Positions 50,616-58,670 of a DNA stretch of 64,000 nt are shown in pieces (position 1 is the stretch's first letter; each line of letters starts with the position of its first letter). The DNA lies in NCBI RefSeq assembly GCF_014596465.1, contig NZ_MECK01000101.1, positions 1 to 64,000 of the forward strand, in the 5' to 3' direction. A program made the position numbers and the translations under genes. The DNA comes from Streptomyces sp. CBMA123. GTDB lineage: Bacteria; Actinomycetota; Actinomycetes; Streptomycetales; Streptomycetaceae. A model generated the notes under the pieces. The model was not told the DNA's origin, searched no databases, and was given only the letters and a program-made list of their open reading frames with translations.

Positions 50616-52325
50616 TCAGGGCCGGCCGAGCAGCCCGGTCAGGTGCTCCGGTGTGGCCACCGGGCAGGCCTTGCGCACGAAGTCCCGCCGCAACGCGTGG
50701 TACGGCTCGCCCGCCCGGTAGAAGTTGGCGTGCATCCGGCGCAGTTCCTCGGCCCGGTACTCGGCCAGCGGCTTGGCCTCCTCGTCCTCGGCGCGGCGCC
50801 GCTTCTTGTCCACCAGCCGCCCGGTGAGCTCCGGCGCGTCCGCCAGCGCGGCAGCCTCCCGGGCCACCCAGCGCCGGAACCCGGCCGCGTCCCCGCCGGC
50901 CGTACGGTCCACCAGGCCGATCCGGCGGGCGTGTTCGGCCCCGACCGGCAGCGCCTCGGTGGTGAGCCGCTCGGCCTGCTCGGCGCCGACCCGGGCGGGC
51001 AGGGTGTACGTCCAGTACTCGGAGCCGTACAGGCCCATCAGCCGGTAGTGCGGGTTGAGCACCGCCGACTCCCGGCACCACACCTCGTCGGCGGCCAGCG
51101 CCAGCATCAGGCCGCCGGCCGCCGCGTTCCCGGCCAGGGCGGCGACGGTCAGCTTGTCGTCGGTGGTCAGGACGGCCTCGACCAGGTCGTCCATCGCGTT
51201 GATGTTCTCCCAGGACTCCAGCGCCGGGAAGGCCGCGCCCTCGATGACGTTGAGGTGGATCCCGTTGGAGTAGAAGTCCCGGGGCGCGCCCAGCACCAGC
51301 ACCGAGGTGGGCCGGGCGGCGGCCTCCCGGTAGGCGGCCAGCAGCCGGCGGCACTGCTCGGTGCCCATCGCCCCGCCCGCGTAGGCGAACTCGAGGAAGC
51401 CGACCTCGCCGTCCTCGTGGTAGCGCAGCTCCGACCAGGTGGTGCGGCGGGCCGCGTCCGCCGGGCTCACCGGCACCTCGCGGACCCGGTGCAGCTCGTC
51501 GGCGAGCACCGTCGCGGCCGGCAGCTTGAAGGTGACCGGCCCGCCGGGGGTACGGCGCGGGCGCAGCTGGGGGATCCAGACCGCGCCGTCCACGGTGGCC
51601 CGGCAGATCGCGCCGTCCCGGGTGGCGAGGACGGCGCCGGGCTCCGGGCCGCGCAGCTGGTCCTCGGGGTGGCCGCCGTGCAGGAAGAACTCGCGTCCGT
51701 ACAGCTCGTCGAGCACGCCGGGCTGGGAGTCGGCGGCGCGCAGCTTGCGCAGCACGGTGGCGGTGTCGTCCTGCTGCCAGTCGATCCGGCGCGCCTCCTG
51801 GCGCAGGAACGGCCGCAGTTCGCCGCGCACGTCGGGGCGGGTGTAGTCCAGCGGCTCGGGGGTGAACAGCCCGCCCTCGTAGCGCTGGACGGCCAGCAGG
51901 ACGGCCTCGGCGGCGGCGTCCGCGACCTCGCCCCGGTACAGCTCGCTCTTGCCGCACTCGGGGACGGCGAACTCGACGGACGCCCAGATGTCGCCGGCGT
52001 CCATCTCCTCGACGGCCTGCAGCACGGTGACGCCCCAGCGCCGGGCGTCCTCGGTGATCGCCCAGTCGAGCGAGGAGGGGCCGCGGTCGCCCTTCGGGCC
52101 GGGGTGCACGATCAGGACCGTCCGGGTGGACCAGATGTCCGCGGGGACGGCCCTGGTGAGCATCGGGCAGACGATCAGCTCCGGGTCGACCCGGGCCACC
52201 GCCTCCCTCATCTGTTCGTCGCCGAGGGCGAGTTGGACGGCGACCTGGTGGCCGCGCTCGCGCAGCTCGGTGTGGACGCGCTGGGTCAGGCTGTTGAACG
52301 CGGTGGCGATCAGGAGAATGCGCAC
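50616..52325 (-). CDS. hoxX: HoxX-like hydrogenase maturation protein
   Basis: A 569-residue two-domain enzyme. The N-terminal half is formyltransferase-like, with the HoxX hallmark HPGPKGDRGPSSLDWAI. The C-terminal half is crotonase-like, with YSNGIHLNVIE, ALESWENINAMDDLVEA and LNPHYRLMGLYGSEYWTYTLP. HoxX takes formyl from formyl-THF and releases CO for the active site of oxygen-tolerant [NiFe]-hydrogenases. No hydrogenase or hyp gene lies within this window. The GTG at 52325 has GGAGG upstream. The encoded purU at the other end competes for the same formyl donor. Confidence 0.92.
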   Translation of the reverse strand: MRILLIATAFNSLTQRVHTELRERGHQVAVQLALGDEQMREAVARVDPELIVCPMLTRAVPADIWSTRTVLIVHPGPKGDRGPSSLDWAITEDARRWGVTVLQAVEEMDAGDIWASVEFAVPECGKSELYRGEVADAAAEAVLLAVQRYEGGLFTPEPLDYTRPDVRGELRPFLRQEARRIDWQQDDTATVLRKLRAADSQPGVLDELYGREFFLHGGHPEDQLRGPEPGAVLATRDGAICRATVDGAVWIPQLRPRRTPGGPVTFKLPAATVLADELHRVREVPVSPADAARRTTWSELRYHEDGEVGFLEFAYAGGAMGTEQCRRLLAAYREAAARPTSVLVLGAPRDFYSNGIHLNVIEGAAFPALESWENINAMDDLVEAVLTTDDKLTVAALAGNAAAGGLMLALAADEVWCRESAVLNPHYRLMGLYGSEYWTYTLPARVGAEQAERLTTEALPVGAEHARRIGLVDRTAGGDAAGFRRWVAREAAALADAPELTGRLVDKKRRRAEDEEAKPLAEYRAEELRRMHANFYRAGEPYHALRRDFVRKACPVATPEHLTGLLGRP

Positions 52326-52565
52326 AGGGGGCCTCCGGGCAGGGACTGCGGGTCGCGCGGAGGCGATGAAACCACGGCATGGACACGCAATGGTCACGTT
52401 CCGTGGCTCGGCGCTCTACTCTCACGCACCCCGCACACCTGTGGCCCCGGCGTGGCCCCGCTTCGCCGGATCTCCCCAGCCCCTCCCCGGAGTCGGCCTG
52501 GCGCCGGACACCCGGCGCCAGGACCATGACCCGGCCCGCGACCGGCCCGCGACCGGCCCCGGGTG

Positions 52566-53489
52566 CTACCGGGGGAAGGCCCGGCGGGCCCGCCAGGTGG
52601 TGTGCTCGCGGGAGACCGCGTCCTCGGCCTCGGCGGCCAGCCGGGCCCAGCGCTCCTCGGCGTCCGGCGTCTTGAGGTCGAGGTCGGAGAGCTGGTTGCC
52701 GACGTTCTCCAGTTCGCGCGCGGCCAGCTGGTAGGCGGCGGCCAGCGGGCGCAGCTGCTTGAGCTGGGTCCAGGCGATGATCGCGGCGGCCGCGGCCGAG
52801 CTGGCGCCGAAGATGTGCACCTCCAGGGCGCCGGTGGCCTGGGCGATGGCCGCCGCCGCGCCGATGATGATCAGCGTCGCGATGCCGAGCCCCCAGGAGA
52901 CCGCCTGGGACTCGCAGGAATCGGCCCGGGAGCGGTACCAGGTGCGCTGGCTCTCGACCCGGGTGCGCAGGTAGAGGGTGCGCCGGGCGGCGAGGCTGTC
53001 GGCCCGGGCGCGGCGCATCTCCTCGGTGATCTCCGGGACGCTGCCGGGCGGCACGATCTCCGGGTCCTCGAAGGCCCGCAGCACGTCCTCGACCTGGAGC
53101 AGGTAGCCGCGGTCGGCGTCCGGCGAGTCGGCGTCGCCACCGAACGGGCTGGCCCGGACGCTGTACTTCCAGGCCAGCGTCTTGACCGACTCGGCCGCCG
53201 CCCGCGCCTCGTACCACCGGCCCTGCGGGTTGCTGCGGCGCAGCCGGGACCAGAAGTAGCCGGCGATCAGGAAGGCGGCCACCGAGAACAGTGGCTTGAT
53301 ATCGCTGTCGCCCTTGTGGTCCGGGCCCGGGAGCGAGCCGATCAGCGCGGCGACCACCAGCATGGCGATCAGCCCGCGGTGCCAGCGGAGCGTCTCGCGC
53401 TGTCCGTCCAGCGAGGCCTTGTCCGCCCGCCAGAACAACTCCGGCAGCAGTCGCGCCTCGACTCCCCCGGGCGGATCCTGTTGCACCAT
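52566..53489 (-). CDS. DUF4231/SLATT-domain membrane protein (copy 2)
   Basis: A 307-residue paralogue of the protein at 9408-10337. It shares LLPELFWRADKASLDGQR, the signature WYEARAAAESVKTLAWKY, the second hydrophobic pair (GIATLIIIGAAAAIAQATG, AAAAIIAWTQLKQLRPLAAA) and the end EDAVSREHTTWRARR. Two hydrophobic pairs suggest four helices. Membrane-pore effector activity is known or proposed only for other SLATT families. It stands alone here, unlike copy 1, which is followed by a hydrolase gene. GGGAGGGG precedes the ATG. Confidence 0.85.
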   Translation of the reverse strand: MVQQDPPGGVEARLLPELFWRADKASLDGQRETLRWHRGLIAMLVVAALIGSLPGPDHKGDSDIKPLFSVAAFLIAGYFWSRLRRSNPQGRWYEARAAAESVKTLAWKYSVRASPFGGDADSPDADRGYLLQVEDVLRAFEDPEIVPPGSVPEITEEMRRARADSLAARRTLYLRTRVESQRTWYRSRADSCESQAVSWGLGIATLIIIGAAAAIAQATGALEVHIFGASSAAAAAIIAWTQLKQLRPLAAAYQLAARELENVGNQLSDLDLKTPDAEERWARLAAEAEDAVSREHTTWRARRAFPR

Positions 53490-53617
53490 CGGTCGAGTCC
53501 CCTCCCCGTCTCCGTCCAGGCAGTATGCCCGCCGCCAACTGCCCTACACAGTCACCTTTTTGACACCTTCCGATCGCCGGTGATTGCCCCCGAGCCGGGG
53601 CCGGTACACCCGGTCGC

Positions 53618-53780
53618 ATGCCACTGCACTGGAAGCTCGTCATCGACTGCGCCGACCCGCACCGCCAGGCCGCGTTCTGGGGCGCCGCCCCGGACTACGC
53701 CGTCGAGGACCACCGCACCCTGATCGCCCGCCTGCTGGACGCCGGCCCGGGCCCCGACCGGAACGCCGGCGGCCCGGGAG
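53618..53780 (+). pseudogene. Truncated VOC/glyoxalase-like gene
   Basis: The frame begins MPLHWKLVIDCADPHRQAAF with WGAAPDYAVEDHRTLIARLL, a good match to the first 45 residues of Glyoxalase_6-type VOC proteins. After about 50 codons it turns into Arg/Pro-rich shadow sequence and runs into a perfect terminator hairpin and the end of the convergent permease gene. The metal-binding second half is missing, so this is a remnant. Confidence 0.65.
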
Positions 53781-53798
53781 AACGCCGCCCCGGACGCC

Positions 53799-53836
53799 GA
53801 CGGCCCCGCCCTCCGGTTCCGGAGGGCGGGGCCGTC
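53799..53836. terminator. Perfect 18-bp hairpin
   Basis: GACGGCCCCGCCCTCCGG (53799-53816) is the exact complement of 53819-53836, with only TT between. It ends the permease transcript and cuts off the VOC remnant. Confidence 0.85.
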
Positions 53837-53851
53837 GAGGGCCGTACGGCG

Positions 53852-55312
53852 TCAGAGCAGGCCGAAGGCCGGCATCAGGTAGTAGAAGGCGAACACCGCC
53901 GCCACCACGTACATCGGGGCCGGCACGCCACGGCCGCGGCCGGCGGCCAGGCGCAGGACGCAGAAGGCGATGAAGCCGAAGCCGATGCCGTTGGTGATCG
54001 AGTAGGTGAACGGCATCATCACGATGGTCAGGAAGGCCGGGATCGCGATGGTGTAGTCCGCCCAGTCGATCTCCTTGATCGAGTTGGCCAGGATCAGGAA
54101 GCCGACCGTGACCAGGGCCGGGGTGGCGGCCTGGGCCGGGACCATGGTGGCCAGCGGCGTGAGGAAGAGCGCCACCACGAAGAGCAGGCCGGTGACGATC
54201 GAGGCGAAGCCGGTGCGGGCGCCCTCGCCGACGCCCGCGGTGGACTCGACGAAGCAGGTGTTGGCGGAGGCGGAGGCGGCGCCGCCGGCCGCGGTGGCGA
54301 TGCCGTCGACCATCAGGATCCTGTTGATGCCCGGCAGGTCGCCCTTCTCGTCGAGCAGGTGGGCCTCGTCGGCGACGCCGAGGATGGTGCCCATCGCGTC
54401 GAAGAAGCAGGACATCAGCACGGTGAAGACGAACAGCACGCCGGTCAGCACGCCGACCTTCTCGAAGCCGCCGAACAGGCTGACCTTGCCGACCAGGCCG
54501 AAGTCCGGGGCGGCCACCGGGTTGCCGGGCCAGGTGGGGACGGTGAGGCCCCACTTGAGCGCCGGGACGTCGGCGAACTTGTCGATCACCACGGCCAGCA
54601 CGGTGGAGACGGCGATGCTGATCAGGATTGCGCCGGGCACCTTGCGGATGACCAGGATCAGGGTCAGCAGCAGGCCGACCACGAAGACCAGCACCGGGAA
54701 GCCGAGCAGGTGGCCGTTGCCGCCGAGCTGCAGCGGGACGGTGGTGTGGGCGGCGTCCGGGATGCGGCTGACGAAGCCGGAGTCGACCAGGCCGACGAGG
54801 GTGATGAACAGGCCGATGCCGATCGCGATGGCCTTGCGCAGGCCGAGCGGGACGGCGTTCATGACCCGCTCGCGCAGGCCGGTGGCGACCAGCAGCATGA
54901 TCGCGAAGCCGGCCAGCACCACCATGCCCATGGCGTCCGGCCAGGTCATCTTGGGTGCGAGCTGCAGCGCCACGATGGTGTTGACGCCGAGGCCGGCGGC
55001 CAGGCCGATCGGCACATTGCCGACCACGCCCATCAGCAGGGTGGTGAGGCCCGCGGTGAGGGCGGTGGCGGTGACCAGCTGGGCGCTGTCCAGGTGAGCC
55101 CCGGTCATGTCCGTGGCGCTGGCCAGGATGATCGGGTTCAGCACCAGGATGTACGCCATGGTGAAGAAGGTGGCGACACCGCCGCGGATCTCGCGCGGCA
55201 GGGTGGAGCCGCGCTCACTGATCTTGAAGTAGCGGTCCAGGGCGCCGGAGGGGGGCGTGGGCGCGCTGGAGGCGGGTTCGGGCGACTCGGTGGCCGACTG
55301 GACCACAGGCAT
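53852..55312 (-). CDS. NCS2-family purine permease (AzgA-like)
   Basis: A 486-residue inner-membrane proton symporter for adenine, guanine or hypoxanthine. The AzgA subgroup signatures are present: ATFFTMAYILVLNPIILA, GLAAGLGVNTIVA in the second helix pair and FDAMGTILGVADEA around the substrate site. About 13-14 hydrophobic helices are visible. The ATG at 55312 has AGAGGA at good distance; the longer frame to 55408 is not needed. It is divergent from DUF2530. No purine riboswitch was seen upstream. Confidence 0.92.
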   Translation of the reverse strand: MPVVQSATESPEPASSAPTPPSGALDRYFKISERGSTLPREIRGGVATFFTMAYILVLNPIILASATDMTGAHLDSAQLVTATALTAGLTTLLMGVVGNVPIGLAAGLGVNTIVALQLAPKMTWPDAMGMVVLAGFAIMLLVATGLRERVMNAVPLGLRKAIAIGIGLFITLVGLVDSGFVSRIPDAAHTTVPLQLGGNGHLLGFPVLVFVVGLLLTLILVIRKVPGAILISIAVSTVLAVVIDKFADVPALKWGLTVPTWPGNPVAAPDFGLVGKVSLFGGFEKVGVLTGVLFVFTVLMSCFFDAMGTILGVADEAHLLDEKGDLPGINRILMVDGIATAAGGAASASANTCFVESTAGVGEGARTGFASIVTGLLFVVALFLTPLATMVPAQAATPALVTVGFLILANSIKEIDWADYTIAIPAFLTIVMMPFTYSITNGIGFGFIAFCVLRLAAGRGRGVPAPMYVVAAVFAFYYLMPAFGLL

Positions 55313-55507
55313 GCGGGCGTCCTCTGTGGGGGAGCTGAGGAGGAGGGTTCCACCCGGGACGACGGTGGCCGGGCGTAGACCTTTAAGTATGGTTTCCGGA
55401 TCGCACACGCGCTATCTTCGCGCGTAGAGCACCGAGGGCCGCCGGAGGCCGCCGGCCGGGCACCCGCCACACCCCCCGAGCCCCCCGCGCACCGTACGCT
55501 AGGCCCC

Positions 55508-55810
55508 ATGCCCAAGACGCCGCTGCACCCCTCGCCCCCTCCGCTGGAGGCCAATGACGTCGCCATCGTCGGCGGCGGCACGGTGCTGTGGTTCGTCGCC
55601 TTCCTCGCCCTGCTCCCCTTCCAGGGCACCCTCTCCGACCACGGCCACGGCACCTGGCCGTGGATCTGCCTCTCCGGCGGCCTGCTCGGCCTGATCGGCC
55701 TCTGGTACTGCCGCGCCCGGCGGGACGCGATCGCCCGCAGCCGTGCCGCCGAGGCCGCGCGGGACACCTCCGGGGACGGCGGCCAGAGCCCGTCCACCCA
55801 GTCGGACTGA
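55508..55810 (+). CDS. DUF2530 two-helix membrane protein
   Basis: A 100-residue protein with two hydrophobic helices (IVGGGTVLWFVAFLALL and ICLSGGLLGLIGLWYC) separated by a GHGTWPW loop, ending in an Arg/Ala-rich cytoplasmic tail. This is the DUF2530 pattern, conserved in actinobacteria with unknown function. It is upstream of the P-type ATPase by 52 bases on the same strand, so an operon is possible. Confidence 0.85.
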   Translation: MPKTPLHPSPPPLEANDVAIVGGGTVLWFVAFLALLPFQGTLSDHGHGTWPWICLSGGLLGLIGLWYCRARRDAIARSRAAEAARDTSGDGGQSPSTQSD

Positions 55811-55862
55811 ATAGTCCTTTAGTAGCACGCACCGGACATAAGGCACCCGTAGAGTCGGTGCC

Positions 55863-58319
55863 ATGACGCAGCCTGCCCAGCCCGCGGAAGAGCAGCCGAC
55901 CGACGGAGGCCGCCCGGACGGAGCGCACCCGCTCGGCCTGCTGCCCGGACGGCGCGGTGGCCTGACCACCGCGGAGGTCGCCGAGCGGGTGGCGGACGGA
56001 CGGGTCAACGACGTCCCGGTGCGGTCCAGCCGGTCCGCCAAGGAGATCGTCCGGGCCAACGTCTTCACCCGGTTCAACGCCATCATCGGCGTCATGTTCG
56101 GGATCATCCTGATCGTCGGGCCCCTCCAGGACGGCCTGTTCGGCCTGGTCATCGTGGCCAACACGGCGATCGGCATCATCCAGGAGCTGCGCGCCAAGAA
56201 GACCCTGGACAGCCTGGCCCTGATCGGCGAGACCAGGCCGCAGGTCCGCCGGGACGGCGCCGTCCAGCAGGTCCCGGTCTCCGAGATCGTCCTCGACGAC
56301 ACCGTGCTGCTCGGCATCGGCGACAAGGTGATCGTGGACGGCGAGGTCACCGAGGCGGACGGCCTGGAAATCGACGAGTCGCTGCTCACCGGCGAGCCCG
56401 ACCCCGTCCTCAAGCAGCCCGGCGACCAGGTGATGTCCGGCAGCTTCGTGGTGGCCGGCGCCGGCGCGTTCACCGCCACCAGGGTCGGCCGGGAGGCCTA
56501 CGCGGCGCAGCTGGCCGAGGAGGCCAGCAAGTTCACCCTGGTGAAGTCGGAGCTGCGCAGCGGCATCAACAGCATCCTGCGGTTCATCACCTACCTGCTG
56601 ATCCCCACCGCGATCGGCCTGATCATCAGCCAGCTGGCCGTGGAGGGCCGCGACTGGCGCGAGGCCGTGCGCCGGATGGTGGCCGGCATCGTGCCGATGG
56701 TCCCCGAGGGCCTGGTGCTGCTGACCTCGGTCGCCTTCGCGATCGGGGTGATCCGGCTGGGCCGCCGGCAGTGCCTGGTCCAGGAGCTGCCCGCGATCGA
56801 GGGCCTGGCCCGGGTGGACACCGTCTGCCTGGACAAGACCGGCACCCTCACCGAGGGCGGCATGGACGTCATCGACCTGCGGGTGCTCTCCGACGGCGAG
56901 TCCGCCCCGGTCGACAAGGACACGATCCAGCACGCGCTCGCCGTGATGGCCGGGGCCGACGCCCGCCCCAACCCGTCCATGCAGGCCGTCATCGACGCGT
57001 ACGGGCGCGGCGACGGCGCCGGCCCGGGCGGCGACGGCTGGCGGGTGATCGAGGCGATGCCCTTCTCCTCCGCCCGCAAGTGGAGCGGCGTCCAGCTGCT
57101 GGAGCCCCAGGGCGGCGAGGCCAGCTGGCTGCTCGGCGCCCCGGACGTGCTGCTGCCCGCCGGGCACCCGGCGCTCGCCGAGGTGGACGAGCTGGGCTCC
57201 CGGGGCCTGCGGGTGCTGCTGCTCGGCCGCACACCCGTCCCGCTGGACTCCCCCGACCCGGCGGCCGGCCTCACCCCGCTGGCCCTGGTGGTGCTCCAGC
57301 AGCGGCTGCGCGCGGACGCCGCCGAGACCCTGCGCTACTTCGAGGGGCAGAACGTCCGGGCCAAGGTGATCTCCGGCGACGCGGCCGTCTCGGTCGGCGC
57401 GGTGGCCGGCCATCTCGGGCTGCCCGGCGCGGACCGCCCGCTGGACGCCCGCACCCTGCCGCAGGACCCCGAGCAGCTCGCCGAGACCGCCGACCGGACC
57501 AGCGTCTTCGGCCGGGTCACCCCGCAGCAGAAGCGCCAGCTGGTCGGGGCGCTGCAGTCGCGCGGCCACACCGTGGCGATGACCGGCGACGGCGTCAACG
57601 ACGTGCTGGCACTCAAGGACGCCGACATCGGCGTGGCGATGGGCACCGGCTCGGACGCCACCAAGGCGGTCGCCCAGATCGTGCTGCTGAACGACTCCTT
57701 CGCGACCCTGCCCTCGGTGGTGGCCGAAGGCCGCCGGGTGATCGGCAACATCGAGCGGGTGGCCGGGCTGTTCCTGGTCAAGACGGTCTACTCCGTCCTG
57801 CTGGCGCTGCTGGTGATCTTCACCCACTCGCCGTACCCGTTCCTGCCCCGGCACTCCACCGTGCTGTCCACCCTCACCATCGGCGTGCCGGCCTTCTTCC
57901 TCGCCCTCGCCCCCAACAACGAGCGGGCCCGCACCGGCTTCGTGAAGCGGGTATTGCGGCTGGCCGTGCCCGGCGGCGTCATCGCCGGCACCGGCACCTT
58001 CGTCGCCTACTCGCTGGCCCGCTCCGACCACGCCACCGACCTCAAGGCCGACACCAGCGTGGCCACCCTGACGCTCTTCCTGATCGCCATCTGGGTGCTC
58101 GCCATCGTCGCCCGCCCGTACAACTGGTGGCGGCTGCTGCTGATCGGCACCATGTGCTTCGCCTTCGCGCTGGTGCTGACGGTGCCGTGGCTGTCGGACT
58201 TCTTCGAGCTCTCCCTGGTCGGCTGGCGCGACCCGTGGACGGGCGTGGCCATCGCCCTGGTCTGCGGCGTGGTGCTGGAGGTCGGCTGGGCCTGGATGAA
58301 GCGCCGCGGCATGGAGTGA
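55863..58319 (+). CDS. P-type cation-transporting ATPase
   Basis: An 818-residue membrane pump. The actuator loop reads LLTGEPDPV (TGEP rather than TGES), the membrane motif is MVPEGLVLL, the phosphorylated Asp is residue 324 in CLDKTGTLTEGG, and the hinge is MTGDGVNDVLALKDADIGVAMG. These are complete, so the pump should be active. It belongs to a group of actinobacterial HAD-IC ATPases whose ion is not known; the PEGL motif resembles the Ca2+/Mg2+ pumps. About 10 hydrophobic helices are seen, with six at the C-terminus. Confidence 0.92.
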   Translation: MTQPAQPAEEQPTDGGRPDGAHPLGLLPGRRGGLTTAEVAERVADGRVNDVPVRSSRSAKEIVRANVFTRFNAIIGVMFGIILIVGPLQDGLFGLVIVANTAIGIIQELRAKKTLDSLALIGETRPQVRRDGAVQQVPVSEIVLDDTVLLGIGDKVIVDGEVTEADGLEIDESLLTGEPDPVLKQPGDQVMSGSFVVAGAGAFTATRVGREAYAAQLAEEASKFTLVKSELRSGINSILRFITYLLIPTAIGLIISQLAVEGRDWREAVRRMVAGIVPMVPEGLVLLTSVAFAIGVIRLGRRQCLVQELPAIEGLARVDTVCLDKTGTLTEGGMDVIDLRVLSDGESAPVDKDTIQHALAVMAGADARPNPSMQAVIDAYGRGDGAGPGGDGWRVIEAMPFSSARKWSGVQLLEPQGGEASWLLGAPDVLLPAGHPALAEVDELGSRGLRVLLLGRTPVPLDSPDPAAGLTPLALVVLQQRLRADAAETLRYFEGQNVRAKVISGDAAVSVGAVAGHLGLPGADRPLDARTLPQDPEQLAETADRTSVFGRVTPQQKRQLVGALQSRGHTVAMTGDGVNDVLALKDADIGVAMGTGSDATKAVAQIVLLNDSFATLPSVVAEGRRVIGNIERVAGLFLVKTVYSVLLALLVIFTHSPYPFLPRHSTVLSTLTIGVPAFFLALAPNNERARTGFVKRVLRLAVPGGVIAGTGTFVAYSLARSDHATDLKADTSVATLTLFLIAIWVLAIVARPYNWWRLLLIGTMCFAFALVLTVPWLSDFFELSLVGWRDPWTGVAIALVCGVVLEVGWAWMKRRGME

Positions 58320-58338
58320 GCGAACGGCCCCTGCGCTT

Positions 58339-58394
58339 AGGGCGTGTCTTTCGGATCACGCCAAGCGGTCGTCGTGATCCGAAAGACACGCCCT
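58339..58394. repeat. Perfect 22-bp inverted repeat, terminator-like
   Basis: The arm 58339-58360 (starting AGGGCGTGTCTTTCGG) is the exact complement of 58373-58394, with a 12-base loop. The TTTCGGATCA core recalls repeated intergenic hairpins of streptomycetes. It follows the ATPase gene and lies just before a small membrane protein gene. Confidence 0.85.
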
Positions 58395-58421
58395 AGCATG
58401 GCCCCCGAGAGGGGGTGCCGA

Positions 58422-58670
58422 ATGGCGCGCAAGGGTGGGGAATTGGAGGCGTTCATCGCCTTCCTGGGCGGGCTGCTGGCGGCCGGGCTGACGGCGCTGG
58501 CGATGGTGGGCGTCGGTCTGGCCGCCAGGCCGACGCCCACCCTGAAGACGGCGGCGATGGTGACGCTCGGCGCGGTCTGGCTGACCGTCACCACCACCGT
58601 CTACCTGCGGCTCAAGCCGCGCGGCGGTGAGGCCCTGTCCGGCCGGTCGGGCCGACCCGACAGGCCTTAG
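58422..58670 (+). CDS. Small two-helix membrane protein
   Basis: An 82-residue protein with two hydrophobic helices (AFLGGLLAAGLTALAMVG and TAAMVTLGAVWLTVTTTVYL) and a basic tail. I do not recognise the family. The ATG at 58422 has GAGAGGGGG at good distance; another ATG lies at 58398. Its stop overlaps the stop of the convergent large gene by 4 bases. Confidence 0.65.
   Translation: MARKGGELEAFIAFLGGLLAAGLTALAMVGVGLAARPTPTLKTAAMVTLGAVWLTVTTTVYLRLKPRGGEALSGRSGRPDRP

Noticed and set aside
50616..52325. Methionyl-tRNA formyltransferase or plain enoyl-CoA hydratase
   Set aside because: The two folds are joined in one chain with the HPGPKGDRGPSSLDWA signature specific for HoxX.
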